Positions 19,101-28,500 of a stretch of DNA of 64,000 nucleotides are shown piece by piece. The stretch's first letter is position 1; the number at the start of each line of letters is the position of its first letter. The translations under genes and the position numbers were made by a program. The DNA comes from Streptomyces sp. SID12488 (lineage in GTDB: Bacteria; Actinomycetota; Actinomycetes; Streptomycetales; Streptomycetaceae): contig NZ_JAAGLT010000005.1 of the NCBI RefSeq assembly GCF_010548275.1, forward strand, positions 1-64,000. The letters run 5' to 3'. Under the pieces are notes generated by a model. That model was not told the DNA's origin. It did not search any database and saw only the letters and a program-made list of their open reading frames with translations.

Positions 19101-19167
19101 GGGACACCAGCGGCACGAGAAGCAGCGCCACGATCTTCCGGCGGATGGACTTCCCGCGAAAGCGCAT
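16117..19167 (-). CDS. cvnA: Conservon histidine kinase-like sensor CvnA
   Basis: A 1016-aa membrane sensor. Transmembrane segments at 12-34 and 304-330 enclose a nitrate/nitrite-sensor-like extracellular domain (about 45-295). A HAMP-like linker (331-400), a helical dimerisation region (around LFRLDHLTTRMRRHAE, 451-466) and a HATPase domain with N-box ELLENA (528-533) and DRGLGM (559-564) follow. The last 380 residues are low-complexity, rich in Arg, Asp, Pro and Thr, with recurring DRTD/DRTE units. ATG 19167 is preferred over 19206 for its GGGGGAGG site. First gene of cvnA-B-C-D. Whether it phosphorylates anything is unknown for this family. Confidence 0.93.
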   Translation of the reverse strand: MRFRGKSIRRKIVALLLVPLVSLTAIWGFATVLTGREAAELFNVSSIVEKVSYPTEDAVRVLQQERRQTLVYLADPRASDALAALRRSRTATDDVIGKIRDNADKSSVRNSISDSDSERLTAVLEAFDGIGPLRRSVEEGTVTRTQALNLYNNLVDPCYVLLANLHIIDNLEMDKQARALVNAARARELLSREDALLGSALVVGKLTRDESRDISDLVAQRTVMYDVSLPLLPPTDRARYERFWKNASTAPLRVAEQAAIGAESGKPRGVTAKSWDTTAGDVLDELRKLNDESGDRYQDRIRPVVMGVIVKAVVAGVLGLVALLFSLFLSVRIGRALIRDLRQLRLEAHEASGVRLPSVMRRLSAGEQVDVETEVPRLEYDKNEIGEVGQALNTLQRAAVEAAVKQAELRSGVSEVFVNLARRSQVLLHKQLTLLDTMERRTEDTDELADLFRLDHLTTRMRRHAEGLVILSGAAPSRQWRKPVQLMDVVRAAVAEVEDYERIEVRRLPRMAVTGLAVADLTHLVAELLENATVFSPPHTAIQVLGERVANGFTLEIHDRGLGMAAEALLDANLRLAETPEFELSDTDRLGLFVVSRLAQRQNVRVSLQPSPYGGTTAVVFVPDALLTDDIPDTNGIGFRLDRARPSKETEFEESRRAALSSAPLRLPGLPASLIDGPVELEAPVELDALNDYPGSFGDADSEPGEHGVLSRPHRSIPGATGETSDLPGEQRQQPSGSWRTPAPDGVAGRSGDPVTLPRRRTPKLVSSHGRPVTEQPPRRSPSSADEQPAEGVASTTPDTLAPLPARRRGDTATRRETDPGDGFGDRTESPVRRWEGRGETVGRGMDDRTDSTGSRGFTDRTDLSASRFGDRSVSSRPDGPARGIGGRTETGRDGLGEPSRDAPALPQRDRRGGSGGTASRPGAAADPAASGTAGLPRRVRQANLAPQLRDGPERRAERTKPRPQDGADLFDRDADEVRSRMASLQRGWQRGRDENAEGDSAQDGTAQGTSKGDGR

Positions 19168-19584
19168 GGCCTCCCCCAGCTCGCCCCCGTCGACGCGGGG
19201 GTACACATGTGCGTCAATAATCGGCGTGAGCCTACTACTGACCCACAGAGAACTCGAAGACCTGTCTGAGGGCTGAACTGCCGTGCTCCGGGCGAGACAT
19301 GGCGAGTTGTCCGATCATTACGGGAGATTGCCTCCTCGAATCCGGCATGACCGCACGACGCCGGCCGTCGGCCAACTTGGCCGTTTGGCTGGATTTTTAC
19401 GCTTGACGGGAATCTTCGAGACACGTCGATCGTCTTTGTACACAGGAGATGGGTGGCGGAACCGTCAGCAGGGTCCGCATCCCGCGTCCAGGCCGCGTAA
19501 AACAGCGTAAGCCGGGCAACCAACTGGGGAGCCGGTGTCACCGACACCGGGACGGGTGGTCTGCTGGGCGGTGGGGAGTGACAC
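19168..19584. other. Divergent control region between cvnA and a membrane protein gene
   Basis: About 420 bp without a gene; it is locally less GC-rich than the flanks. A TTGACG hexamer near 19402 could be a -35 for the rightward gene, but no good -10 is evident. Promoters for both genes must lie here. Confidence 0.45.
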
Positions 19585-20181
19585 GTGATGGGCACGGCGG
19601 AACGACGCGAAGCGCTCGGGAACGGCGTTGTGGTTGCGGCACCTTTGGTGGTGCACGGGGGCGCCAGGAGCAACGGCACAGGCCAGGACATGGGCGGCGG
19701 GAGCATCGAACCACCCTCCGGCTCCGTCTACGCCTTGACCTCGCCCCAGCAACTCCCCACGCCGGTAAGGGAGAAGGCGCAGCCCGCCTACGAGCAGCTG
19801 TGGGTCGAGGAGCCCGCGCGCCGGCGGCGACTGCCGGACCCGGTGCGTACGGCGGCCGTGCGGGCGGTGCTCGTCATCTCCGTCACGCTGATCCAGGCGA
19901 TGGTGGCCTTCCTGTCCACGCTGGCCGGTTCCTGGCTGGCCTTCCCGATGGTGATCAGTAGCGTGGCGAGCACGGTGTTGGCGACCTGGGCCGCGCTCGA
20001 CGTGTGGGTGACGCGCCAGGTCTGGCGCCAGCGCAACGGCGTGGTGTCGACCCCGAGCAGCACGGCACGGGCGCTGCGACGCGAGCGCCGCAAGGCCCGA
20101 CGACTCGCTCGGACCACCGCCCGGACCCAGGAGCGCATACGCAGGCAGGGCGGCGGGTCCGGTCAGCTGTCGCACCCCTGA
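19585..20181 (+). CDS. Hypothetical two-helix membrane protein
   Basis: A 198-aa protein with a flexible N-terminus, a proline-rich linker and two hydrophobic helices around residues 92-145 (VLVISVTLIQAMVAFLSTL, then PMVISSVASTVLATWAALDVW). A very basic C-terminal tail (RRERRKARRLAR) follows. The start is GTG 19585 or the adjacent ATG 19588, after GGGGAGTG. It diverges from cvnA, but nothing in its sequence links it to that system. No family recognised. Confidence 0.75.
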   Translation: MMGTAERREALGNGVVVAAPLVVHGGARSNGTGQDMGGGSIEPPSGSVYALTSPQQLPTPVREKAQPAYEQLWVEEPARRRRLPDPVRTAAVRAVLVISVTLIQAMVAFLSTLAGSWLAFPMVISSVASTVLATWAALDVWVTRQVWRQRNGVVSTPSSTARALRRERRKARRLARTTARTQERIRRQGGGSGQLSHP

Positions 20182-20240
20182 GGGCCCTGAGCGAGCAGGA
20201 GAACCCCGCAGGGGCACCCCTGAACCATAAGAACGAGTCG

Positions 20241-20261
20241 GGGCGGCCCACAGGGCCGCCC
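20241..20261 (+). terminator. Terminator after the membrane protein gene
   Basis: GGGCGGCCC-aca-GGGCCGCCC forms a compact 9-bp stem 60 bp past the stop. Confidence 0.65.
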
Positions 20262-20378
20262 TGTTCCCATTCACCGGCCCGGCGGCCCCGATGAACGCCG
20301 CCCTCGCCCATGCCGGCTTCCCCTACGGGTTCCCTCGGCCACCGATGTGGCGGAACCCGCACCACGCCCCCAGCAATA

Positions 20379-20398
20379 GATCGAACCTTTTTTCGATC
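20379..20398. promoter_or_regulatory. Inverted repeat 1 upstream of the betaine operon
   Basis: GATCGAA-ccttttT-type palindrome: arms GATCGAA (20379-20385) and TTCGATC (20392-20398) around six bases. It shares the TCGAA...TTCGA core with a second repeat 150 bp downstream, suggesting two binding sites for one regulator. Confidence 0.55.
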
Positions 20399-20528
20399 AA
20401 CGCGGGAGGGGCATGACCTTCGACGGCATCGCGGACGCGCCGGAACGGTGGTGTGCTGGGTGCCGGACGAAGGGTTCACAGACGGACTCCCCCGACCGAG
20501 GCACGTCGCCGGGCATCCGATCGGAGTG

Positions 20529-20549
20529 TGTCGAAGATCACATTCGACA
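20529..20549. promoter_or_regulatory. Inverted repeat 2 upstream of the betaine operon
   Basis: TGTCGAA-gatcaca-TTCGACA, perfect 7-bp arms, 21 bp overall, about 77 bp before the aldehyde dehydrogenase start. Same TCGAA...TTCGA core as repeat 1. Confidence 0.6.
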
Positions 20550-20625
20550 TGGTCCGTCTTGGGCCGGAAAGGCGCACAACCGGAAGGGCGCCTTCAGCAC
20601 GGTGCTGACCAGGAGGAACGAGAAC

Positions 20626-22086
20626 ATGCCCGAACTCTTCATCGGCGGTACCTGGAGATCCGCGCTCGACGAGCGCACCCGCGAGATCCGCTGCCCCGCC
20701 GACGGCTCCCTGGTCGGTGTCGTCGACGAGGCGGGCGGCAAGGACACGGTGGAGGCCATCACCGCCGCCCGCCGCGCCTTCGACGAGGGCCCCTGGCCGG
20801 GTACGCCGGCCGCCGAGCGCGGTGACCTGCTGCTGCGTGTCGCCGACCTCATGGTCCGCGACAAGGACGAGCTGGCCCGCGCGGAGTCCCTCGACACCGG
20901 GAAACGCCTGGTGGAGAGCGCCTACGACATCGACGACATCGTCAACTGCTTCCGCTACTTCGGCCGGCTCGCGGCGAACGAGACCGGACGCGTCATCGAC
21001 ACCGGCTCACCGAGCGTGGACAGCCGGGTCGTCTACGAGCCGGTCGGTGTCTGCGCGCTGATCACCCCGTGGAACTATCCGCTCCTCCAGACCGCCTGGA
21101 AGGTCGCCCCCGCGCTGGCGGCCGGGAACACCTTCGTCCTCAAGCCGAGCGAGCTGACCCCGCACACCGCGATCCACCTGATGCGCCTCCTGGAGGAGGC
21201 CGGACTGCCTGCGGGCGTGGCCAATCTCGTCCTCGGCGCCGGTCCTGAGGCGGGCGCGCCGCTCGGCGACCATCCGGACGTCGACCTGCTCTCCTTCACG
21301 GGCGGACTCCAGACCGGCCGCCGCCTCATGGCCGCCGCGGCCGGGACCGTGAAGAAGGTCGCGCTCGAACTCGGCGGCAAGAACCCCAACATCGTGTTCG
21401 CCGACGCCGACTTCGACACGGCCGTCGACATGGCGCTGACCGCCGTGTTCCTGCACTCCGGGCAGGTCTGCTCGGCCGGGGCCCGGCTGCTGGTGGAGGA
21501 CTCACTGCACGACCGGTTCGTCGACGAGCTCGTCCGGCGGGCCCGGCTGATCCGGCTCGGCGGCCCGTTCGACGAAGAGGCCCAGACCGGCCCGCTGATC
21601 TCCGAGGCACATCGTGCGAAGGTCGAGGCGTATGTCGCCCAGGGCCTGGCCGAGGGCGCGGTACTGCGCTGCGGCGGGGCGCGTCCCGAGGGCCTCGACG
21701 AGGGCTTCTACTATCCGCCGACGGTGCTCGACGAGTGCGACGCCCGGATGACGGTCGTACAGGAGGAGTCGTTCGGTCCGGTGCTCACCGTGGAGCGGTT
21801 CACGGACGAGGCGGAGGCGGTCCGGCTCGCCAACGACACCGTGTACGGCCTCGCCGGCGGCGTCTTCACCACCGACGAGGCCAAGGCGCGGCGGGTCGCG
21901 GCCCGGCTGCGGATCGGCACGGTGTGGATCAACGACTACCACCCGTACGTCCCCCAGGCGGAGTGGGGCGGCTACAAGCAGTCCGGCTTCGGCCGCGAGC
22001 TCGGACCTTCGGGGCTCGCCGAGTACCGCGAGGCGAAGCACATCTACCGGAACACCGATCCTTCGCCGCAGGGCTGGTTCGCCTGA
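20626..22086 (+). CDS. Betaine-aldehyde-type dehydrogenase
   Basis: A 486-aa NAD(P)-dependent aldehyde dehydrogenase. The catalytic Cys is Cys282 in SGQVCSAGAR, and the general base is Glu248 in LELGGKNPN. Similarity pattern and operon mates (APC permease and choline oxidase) argue for oxidation of betaine aldehyde to the osmoprotectant glycine betaine. The start ATG 20626 has a perfect AGGAGGAA site at 20611-20618; an in-frame ATG at 20413 would add 71 residues foreign to the family. First gene of a three-gene operon; a 133-bp gap separates it from the permease. Confidence 0.9.
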   Translation: MPELFIGGTWRSALDERTREIRCPADGSLVGVVDEAGGKDTVEAITAARRAFDEGPWPGTPAAERGDLLLRVADLMVRDKDELARAESLDTGKRLVESAYDIDDIVNCFRYFGRLAANETGRVIDTGSPSVDSRVVYEPVGVCALITPWNYPLLQTAWKVAPALAAGNTFVLKPSELTPHTAIHLMRLLEEAGLPAGVANLVLGAGPEAGAPLGDHPDVDLLSFTGGLQTGRRLMAAAAGTVKKVALELGGKNPNIVFADADFDTAVDMALTAVFLHSGQVCSAGARLLVEDSLHDRFVDELVRRARLIRLGGPFDEEAQTGPLISEAHRAKVEAYVAQGLAEGAVLRCGGARPEGLDEGFYYPPTVLDECDARMTVVQEESFGPVLTVERFTDEAEAVRLANDTVYGLAGGVFTTDEAKARRVAARLRIGTVWINDYHPYVPQAEWGGYKQSGFGRELGPSGLAEYREAKHIYRNTDPSPQGWFA

Positions 22087-22219
22087 CCCTCTTTGTGTGC
22101 CTTTCGCACGTCATTTATGCGCCATTCCCCTTGTGTACGTCCTGAATGTGCGCCCCCATTGATTCCGGCACCCGCAACGAGCCGCTCCCTCCCACTCCCC
22201 AGCCCCCAGGAGTCCGCTC

Positions 22220-23791
22220 ATGGCAACCACCGACCAACCAACAGGCCCAGGGCATACGGACGACGACGAACTCGCCGAGTTCGGATACAAGCCGGAACTC
22301 AAGCGCACCCTCGGCAACTTCCACACCTTCGCTGCCGGGATCAGCTACATCTCGATCCTGACCGGCACCTTCCAGCTGTTCTACTTCGGCTACGGCAGCG
22401 GTGGCCCCGCCTACTGGTGGTCGTGGCCGATGGTGTTCGTCGGCCAGTTCATGGTGGCGCTCTGCTTCGCGGAGCTGGCCGCCCGCTATCCGGTGGCGGG
22501 CTCGGTCTACAACTGGTCGAAGAAGGTCGGCAATCCGCACCTGGGCTGGCTGGCCGGCTGGATGATGCTGATCGCCTCGATCGTGTCGATCGCGGCGGTG
22601 GCCCTCGCCTACCAGCTCACGCTGCCGCAGATCTCCAGCGTGTTCCAGATCATCGGGGACGGCACCGGTAAGTACGACGTGGCGACCAACGCGGTGGTCC
22701 TGGCCGCTGTCCTGATCCTGTTCACAACCGTGGTGAACGCCTTCGGCGTCAAGCTGATGGCCACGATCAACACGGCGGGTGTCTTCATCGAGCTCGTCGC
22801 CACGGTCGTACTGATCGTCCTGTTCGCCGTGCACATCACACGCGGGCCGCAGGTGGTCATGGAGACGAACGGCACGGGCGCGGGCCACGGCGCCGGCTAC
22901 CTCGGCGCGTTCCTGGTCGCCTCGCTGGCATCGGCGTACGTCATGTACGGCTTCGACACCGCGGCCTCACTCGGTGAGGAGTCCCGCGATCCGTCCCGGA
23001 ACGCGCCACGGGCCATCATTCGGGCGATCGTCGCCTCCTTCGTCCTCGGCGGCCTGATCCTCCTCCTGGCGCTGATGAGCGTCTCCAGCCTCAAGGGCAA
23101 GGAGCTGTCCACGGACGGTCTGCAGTACGTCGTGCTCGACGTGCTCGGGCCGACGGCGGGCAAGGCGATGCTGTGGTGCGTGCTGATCGCGGTCACCGTC
23201 TGCGCGCTGGCCGTGCACACGGCGGCGATCCGGCTGGCGTTCGCGATGGCCCGCGACAACAACCTGCCCGCGTCCTCACTGCTCGCGAAGGTCAGCCCGC
23301 GCTTCCAGACGCCGGTGCTGCCCGCCGTGATCGTCGGCGTGCTGGCGCTGGGGATCCTGGTGGTCAACATCCGCCAGCCGCAGATCTTCACCGTGGTCAC
23401 CAGCATCGGCATCATCATGATCTACCTCGCCTATCTGGGCGTCACCGGACCCATGCTGGTGGCACGGCTGCGCGGGAAGTGGCAGCCGGCCGGCGACGGC
23501 AAGTTCTCACTGGGCCGCTGGGGCCTGCTCGTCAACATCGGTGCCGTGATCTGGGGCAGCGTCATGACGACCAACCTGATCTGGCCGCGGGCCTCGGTCT
23601 ACAACGCCACCGCCCCCTTCCACTGGTACCTCCAGTGGGGCGCCGTGCTGTTCGTCGCGGTCATCGCGGGTGGCGGCTTCGCCTACTACTGGTTCGTCCA
23701 GCGGCACCGGACGGGTGTGCTCGCCGGACACCGTCTTGAGGAGACCCCGGCCGAGCCGGCCGCTCCCCTCGCCGCCCCGGCGGCCGACTGA
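22220..23791 (+). CDS. APC-superfamily amino acid/amine permease
   Basis: A 523-aa integral membrane transporter with about twelve hydrophobic segments. It shows the APC-family opening FGYKPELKRTLGNFHTFAAGISYISI and the conserved GSVYNWSKK segment after the third helix. It resembles bacterial GABA/amino-acid permease relatives more than BCCT choline carriers. Position between betaine aldehyde dehydrogenase and choline oxidase suggests choline or a related quaternary amine as substrate, by inference only. The choline oxidase ribosome site AAGGAGGT overlaps its stop. Confidence 0.87.
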   Translation: MATTDQPTGPGHTDDDELAEFGYKPELKRTLGNFHTFAAGISYISILTGTFQLFYFGYGSGGPAYWWSWPMVFVGQFMVALCFAELAARYPVAGSVYNWSKKVGNPHLGWLAGWMMLIASIVSIAAVALAYQLTLPQISSVFQIIGDGTGKYDVATNAVVLAAVLILFTTVVNAFGVKLMATINTAGVFIELVATVVLIVLFAVHITRGPQVVMETNGTGAGHGAGYLGAFLVASLASAYVMYGFDTAASLGEESRDPSRNAPRAIIRAIVASFVLGGLILLLALMSVSSLKGKELSTDGLQYVVLDVLGPTAGKAMLWCVLIAVTVCALAVHTAAIRLAFAMARDNNLPASSLLAKVSPRFQTPVLPAVIVGVLALGILVVNIRQPQIFTVVTSIGIIMIYLAYLGVTGPMLVARLRGKWQPAGDGKFSLGRWGLLVNIGAVIWGSVMTTNLIWPRASVYNATAPFHWYLQWGAVLFVAVIAGGGFAYYWFVQRHRTGVLAGHRLEETPAEPAAPLAAPAAD

Positions 23792-23807
23792 AGGAGGTCA
23801 ACCCCAC

Positions 23808-25418
23808 ATGGACCAGCCCCACATGGACCAGTCCCGCTTCGACCAACCGATCATGAACCGATCACTCATGAGCACCGACGAGTTCGACTATGTGGTGGTG
23901 GGCGGGGGCACCGCGGGCAACGTGGTGGCCGCCCGCCTCTCGGAGGACCCGTCCGTCACCGTGTGCGTGCTGGAGGCGGGCCCGAGCGACGTCGGCGACG
24001 ACGACGTCCTCAGACTCGAGCGCTGGATGGGCCTGCTGGAGTCCGGCTACGACTGGGACTACCCGGTCGAACCGCAGTCGAGCGGCAACAGCTTCATGCG
24101 GCACGCCCGCGCGAAGGTGCTCGGCGGCTGCTCGTCGCACAACTCCTGCATCGCCTTCTGGGCCCCGGCCGAGGATCTCGACGACTGGGCGGCGGCAGGC
24201 TGTACGGGCTGGAGCGCGGCCGACCTCTTCCCGCTCTACCGGCGCCTGGAGACCAACGACGCCCCCGGCGACCACCACGGCCGCACCGGCCCGGTGAAGC
24301 TCCGTACGCTGAAGAGCGAGGACCCGTGCGGTGGCGCCCTCCTGGAGGCGTGCGCGCAGGCCGGCATCCCGACCACGCCCTTCAACACCGGTGAGACTGT
24401 GATCCGCGGGGCCAACTGGTTCCAGATCAACTCCGACGAGAACAACATCCGGCAGTCGTCCTCCGTCGCCTACCTCCACCCGGTCATGGGCAGGCGGCCG
24501 AACCTGGAGGTACGGACAGGGGTGCGGGCGAAGCAGCTCGTGCTGGAGGGGCGCCGGTGCGTGGGCGCCGAGTACCTCGACCCGGATCTCATCCACACGA
24601 GGACCGTCCGGGCGCGCCGCGAGGTCATCGTGTCGTGCGGCGCGATCGACACTCCGAAGCTCCTGATGCTGTCCGGCATCGGACCGGCGGAGCAGCTGCA
24701 CGAGGTCGGCGTCGAGGTGGTCGTGGACGCGGCGGGCGTCGGCGAGAACCTGCAGGACCACCCCGAGGGCGTCATCATGTGGGACGCCGAGCAGCCGATG
24801 ACCACGACATCCAGTCAGTGGTGGGAGGCGGGCATCTTCTACGACACGGAACCCGGCCTGGACCGGCCCGACCTGATGTTCCACTACGGCTCGGTGCCGT
24901 TCGACATGAACACGGCGCGTTGGGGCTATCCGACCTCGGAGAACGCGTTCTGCCTGACTCCCAACGTGACCCGGGCGAAGTCGCGCGGCACGGTGAGGCT
25001 GCGTACCCGCGACTACCGGGACAAGCCGATGGTCGATCCGCGGTACTTCACGCACGAGCACGACGCGCGCGTGATGACGTACGGGCTGAAGCTGGCGCGT
25101 CGGATCGCCGCCCAGCCCGCGCTGAGCGGCTGGGCGGGGGCGGAACTGGCCCCGGGGCCGGACGTCCGGACGGAGGACGAGCTGCTGGACTACATCCACA
25201 AGACCCACAACACCGTCTACCACCCGGCCTGCACGGTGAAGATGGGTGCGGACGATGACGCCTCGGCGCCGCTGGACGCGCGGCTGCGCGTCAAGGGGAT
25301 CGAGGGGTTGCGGGTTGCCGACGGGTCGGTGATGCCTGATCTGGTGTCGGTGAATCCGTGTATCACGACGATGATGATCGGGGAGAAGTGTGCTGACCTT
25401 TTGAAGGAGGATGCGTAG
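23808..25418 (+). CDS. codA: Choline oxidase (GMC flavoprotein)
   Basis: A 536-aa FAD enzyme that oxidises choline through betaine aldehyde to glycine betaine with release of hydrogen peroxide. It closely follows Arthrobacter globiformis choline oxidase, as remembered. It has the FAD loop VVGGGTAGNVVAARL; His111 in GGCSSHNSCIAFW, equivalent to the covalent FAD ligand His99; and the catalytic pair His472 (VYHPACTV) and Asn516 (SVNPCIT), spaced 44 residues as in the reference (466/510). The usual second Asn after NP is Cys here. ATG 23808 follows AAGGAGGT; a later ATG (MSTDEF, residue 21) is possible. Confidence 0.93.
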   Translation: MDQPHMDQSRFDQPIMNRSLMSTDEFDYVVVGGGTAGNVVAARLSEDPSVTVCVLEAGPSDVGDDDVLRLERWMGLLESGYDWDYPVEPQSSGNSFMRHARAKVLGGCSSHNSCIAFWAPAEDLDDWAAAGCTGWSAADLFPLYRRLETNDAPGDHHGRTGPVKLRTLKSEDPCGGALLEACAQAGIPTTPFNTGETVIRGANWFQINSDENNIRQSSSVAYLHPVMGRRPNLEVRTGVRAKQLVLEGRRCVGAEYLDPDLIHTRTVRARREVIVSCGAIDTPKLLMLSGIGPAEQLHEVGVEVVVDAAGVGENLQDHPEGVIMWDAEQPMTTTSSQWWEAGIFYDTEPGLDRPDLMFHYGSVPFDMNTARWGYPTSENAFCLTPNVTRAKSRGTVRLRTRDYRDKPMVDPRYFTHEHDARVMTYGLKLARRIAAQPALSGWAGAELAPGPDVRTEDELLDYIHKTHNTVYHPACTVKMGADDDASAPLDARLRVKGIEGLRVADGSVMPDLVSVNPCITTMMIGEKCADLLKEDA

Positions 25419-25450
25419 GGGGGGTGCGGGTGGTGGGGAGCTGCGGCGCC

Positions 25451-25507
25451 GTCGTGGCTTGTCGCGCCCGCGCGGCGGAGCCGCAAATGTCACAGCCCCG
25501 CGCCCCT
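25451..25507 (+). repeat. Dispersed intergenic repeat, copy A
   Basis: This roughly 57-bp GC-rich element contains TTGTCGCGCCCGCGCGGCGG and ends CAGCCCCGCGCCCCT. A second copy lies inverted at 31226-31287 with about 85 percent identity by eye. Copy A sits between choline oxidase and the condensin-like gene, and reaches the latter's stop codon. Short repeats of this style occur between genes throughout Streptomyces genomes; their function is unsettled. Confidence 0.75.
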
Positions 25508-28500
25508 AGGGGGTTGCCCCTGAGGGGGTTGCCTGTGCCGGGCGCTTGAACATCCTGGTCGCCGTGATCTCGCTGTGCACCGCGTCCCCCTCCCCGGCCG
25601 GGGCCTGCTGCGGCAGTCCCGGTCGGAGGTGTTCCTCCACGCGGATGTACTTCAGGCCCGCGCGGAGGTCCGCGTCGTTGCGGAGGCGGATGACCAGGGG
25701 GAACTCGGCGAGCGCGGTCGTGTCGAACAGACCGGTGGTGTAGAGGAGTTGGACGCCGAGCGCGTCGGACACGGCTCGCTGGAGTTCCAGCAGGTACGTG
25801 GCGTTGGCGCGCCCGATGGGGTTGTCGAGGAACAGCGTGCCGGCGTGCCGGTGCTTGTCGCGGCCCCGGTCGTTGCTGCGCAGCGCGGCCATCGTGCAGT
25901 ACAGGGCGATGGCCGCCGTGAGCAGCTGACCGCCGGAGAACACATCACCCATCTGTCCGACGGGCACACGCTCGGCGCGCAGTACGGCGTCGGGCTTGAG
26001 GATCTCGACGGCGATGCCCTTGGGTTCGAGGGCGGCGCCGACTCCCCTCAGGAGCAGGGACATTCCGTCCCGGCGCAGGTCGGAGTTCTTCTTCACGGCC
26101 GACCGGGTCGCCTCGTCGATGACCTCGCCGAGCCGCTCGGTGAGTGTCGCCTGGTCGGGCTCCTCGAACCGGATCCGCAGGAACTCCTGGCCTGACCACT
26201 CGCCGAGCCCCTCGGGCAGCCGCGACAGCCGCTGCGCGGACCGCAGGGTGGCCAGCGCCGACTCCACCAGCCCGCGCAGCCGGTCCACGATCGAGTCCCG
26301 GTTCCGCTCCAGCTGTGCCAACTCGTCGGTCAGGACCCGGAGTCGGGGCGCGAAGGCGTCCGCCCACTTCTGCGCGTGCTCGGGCAGCGCGGACGCGGGC
26401 AGTTCACGGATCTGCTGGCGAGCGGGGGTGCGTACCGCCTCGTACCGCGTGGAGTTGGCATGCCGTACGAGGATGTCGCTCGCCTCGCGCACGGCGCCCT
26501 CGGCCGCGGACAGGTCGGTGGCGCAGCCACGCAGGGAGCGGCGGGCCTCGGCGGCCGACTGCCGTGCCTCTTCCGGGCTGCCGGGGTAGGGCTCCGGGGC
26601 TTCCTGCTCGTCGTCGGAGGCGTGCTCGCGCATCAGGTCGCGGAGCATCGCGGCGATCTCGTCGAACCCGGAGGCCGCGTCCTCGGCCGCCCGGTGGGAG
26701 CCGAGCAGTTCGGCGTGCGCGTCCCTGGCCTGGGTCAACGCCTCGCTGCGGGAGGCGAGTTCGGCGGTGGCGGTGCGCAGCAGGGCCTGGGCGTGCTCGG
26801 CGTCGCGCGGGACGAGTTCCTCGGCCAGTTCGGTGTGCGCCTCGCCGTCCTCGGGCGCGTGCCGCTCGGCCTCGCCGCGCAGTCGCCCGAGCTGCTCGCT
26901 GGCCGTGGACACCCGGGTCTCCAGGAGCTGGACCAGTTCCTCCGCCCGGGCGGAGGCGGCCTGGCGGGACGGTCCGTCCGCCCCCTCGGGCACCTGCAGC
27001 AGCTGCTCGGCGCGCGTACGCACCTTGTTGCTCAGCCGGTCCAGCTCCGCGCGACTGGCGCTCTCCTCGCTCTCGGACCGCGCCTGTTCCGCCCGCAGGT
27101 CGGCTCCGACGCCGACCTTCTCGTAGAGCTGGGATGCGGCCCGGTAGGCCTCGCGGAGGGCGGGCAGCGACGACTTCGCGGCGTCCTCGTCGGCTTCCGG
27201 CAGGTCGTCGGGGGCGCCCGCGATCTCCGCACGCTCGGCGCGCAGAGCGCGGGCCGTGCGGCGTGCGTCGTCGGCGGCGCGCTGGGTGGCGCGCCGGTCC
27301 TCGTCAGCGGACCGGGCACGCTCCAGCAGGGCCTGGGCGCGGGCCTCCGACTCGACGGCCTCGTCGGCCAGTTCACGCACCTTGACCTGCCAGCCGGCGC
27401 GTTCGCGCAGCCGGTACGCCAGTCCGGCGAGCGCGTCGGCGGCGCGCCGGGCGCGCTGGGCGGCCTCCTGCCGCTCGTCCCGCACGCGGGACGCCTCGCT
27501 CATCACCTCGTCGGCCTCGGCCCGTACGGTCCGTGCCTCGGCCAGCTCGGCTTCGGTCTCCTCGGCGAAGGCGCGCGCGTCGTGCGCGGTCCGGGCCAGC
27601 TCGACGAGCCGCCCGGCCGGGCAGCCCGTACGCCAGGAGGTGAGCCGCGCGGCCAGTTCCCGGTCCTTCCCGAGCCGCGCCGCGAGCGTGCGGATCTCCT
27701 CCTCCCGCTCCCCCGCCCGGGCCCGCAGCGCCTGCCGTTCCTCGTCGGCGGCGTGCTCGTCGTGCATGGCCGGGTTCGGCGGTACGAGGAACACGTCGCC
27801 ATCGCCCGGTCCGGGGGCCGGAGTAGGGGCCAGCAGGGCAGCTGCCGTACCGACCGCCACGGCCGACCGGGGCAGCAGGGCCGCGTCGGCGAGGGCCTCG
27901 CGGGCACGCGCGTGCGTGGCGGGGTCGGTGATGATGACGCCGTCGACGAGTTCGGGGCGGGCGGCCAGCACGCGCGCGTGGTCGGCGGGGTCGACGGCCT
28001 GGGCGAGATAGCGCCAGCCGGGCAGCGCGGGGATGCCGTGCTCGCCGAGGAACTCGACGGTGGACAGCACATCGGGGCCGGGCGGCAGCAGTCCGCCGTC
28101 ACCGAGCGCGCCGAGGATGCGGGCGTCGTCGGCGGCGCCGGTCCGCAGCTCGAAGAGCTGGCGCTCGGCGGAGGTGACACCGCCCTCGAGCAGCTCGCGG
28201 AGTTCGTCGGCGAAGCGGTCCAGCTCCTCGGAGGTCAGGGCACCTTCGTCGGCGGCACGGGGGGCGCCCTTCCCACCGTCCCCGGCCATACCCTCGGCAC
28301 CGCTGCCCTCGCCCTCGCTCGCGCCGTGTTGGTGCGGCAGCGCGGCCCGGCCCCGCTGCCGCACACCGCCGGCGGACGGCAGGTTCAGCAGCTCGGCGAG
28401 CCGTTCCTCTCCCGCCAGGGCCTCGGCGGTGCGCCGCTCGGCGTCGTACTCGCGCTCGGCCGCCGTGGCGGCATCCGCCGCGCGGGCCGCCGTCAGCTCG

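Noticed and set aside
20413..20625. In-frame 71-codon extension of the aldehyde dehydrogenase
   Set aside because: Not family-like, contains operator-like repeats, and a perfect ribosome site marks the ATG at 20626.
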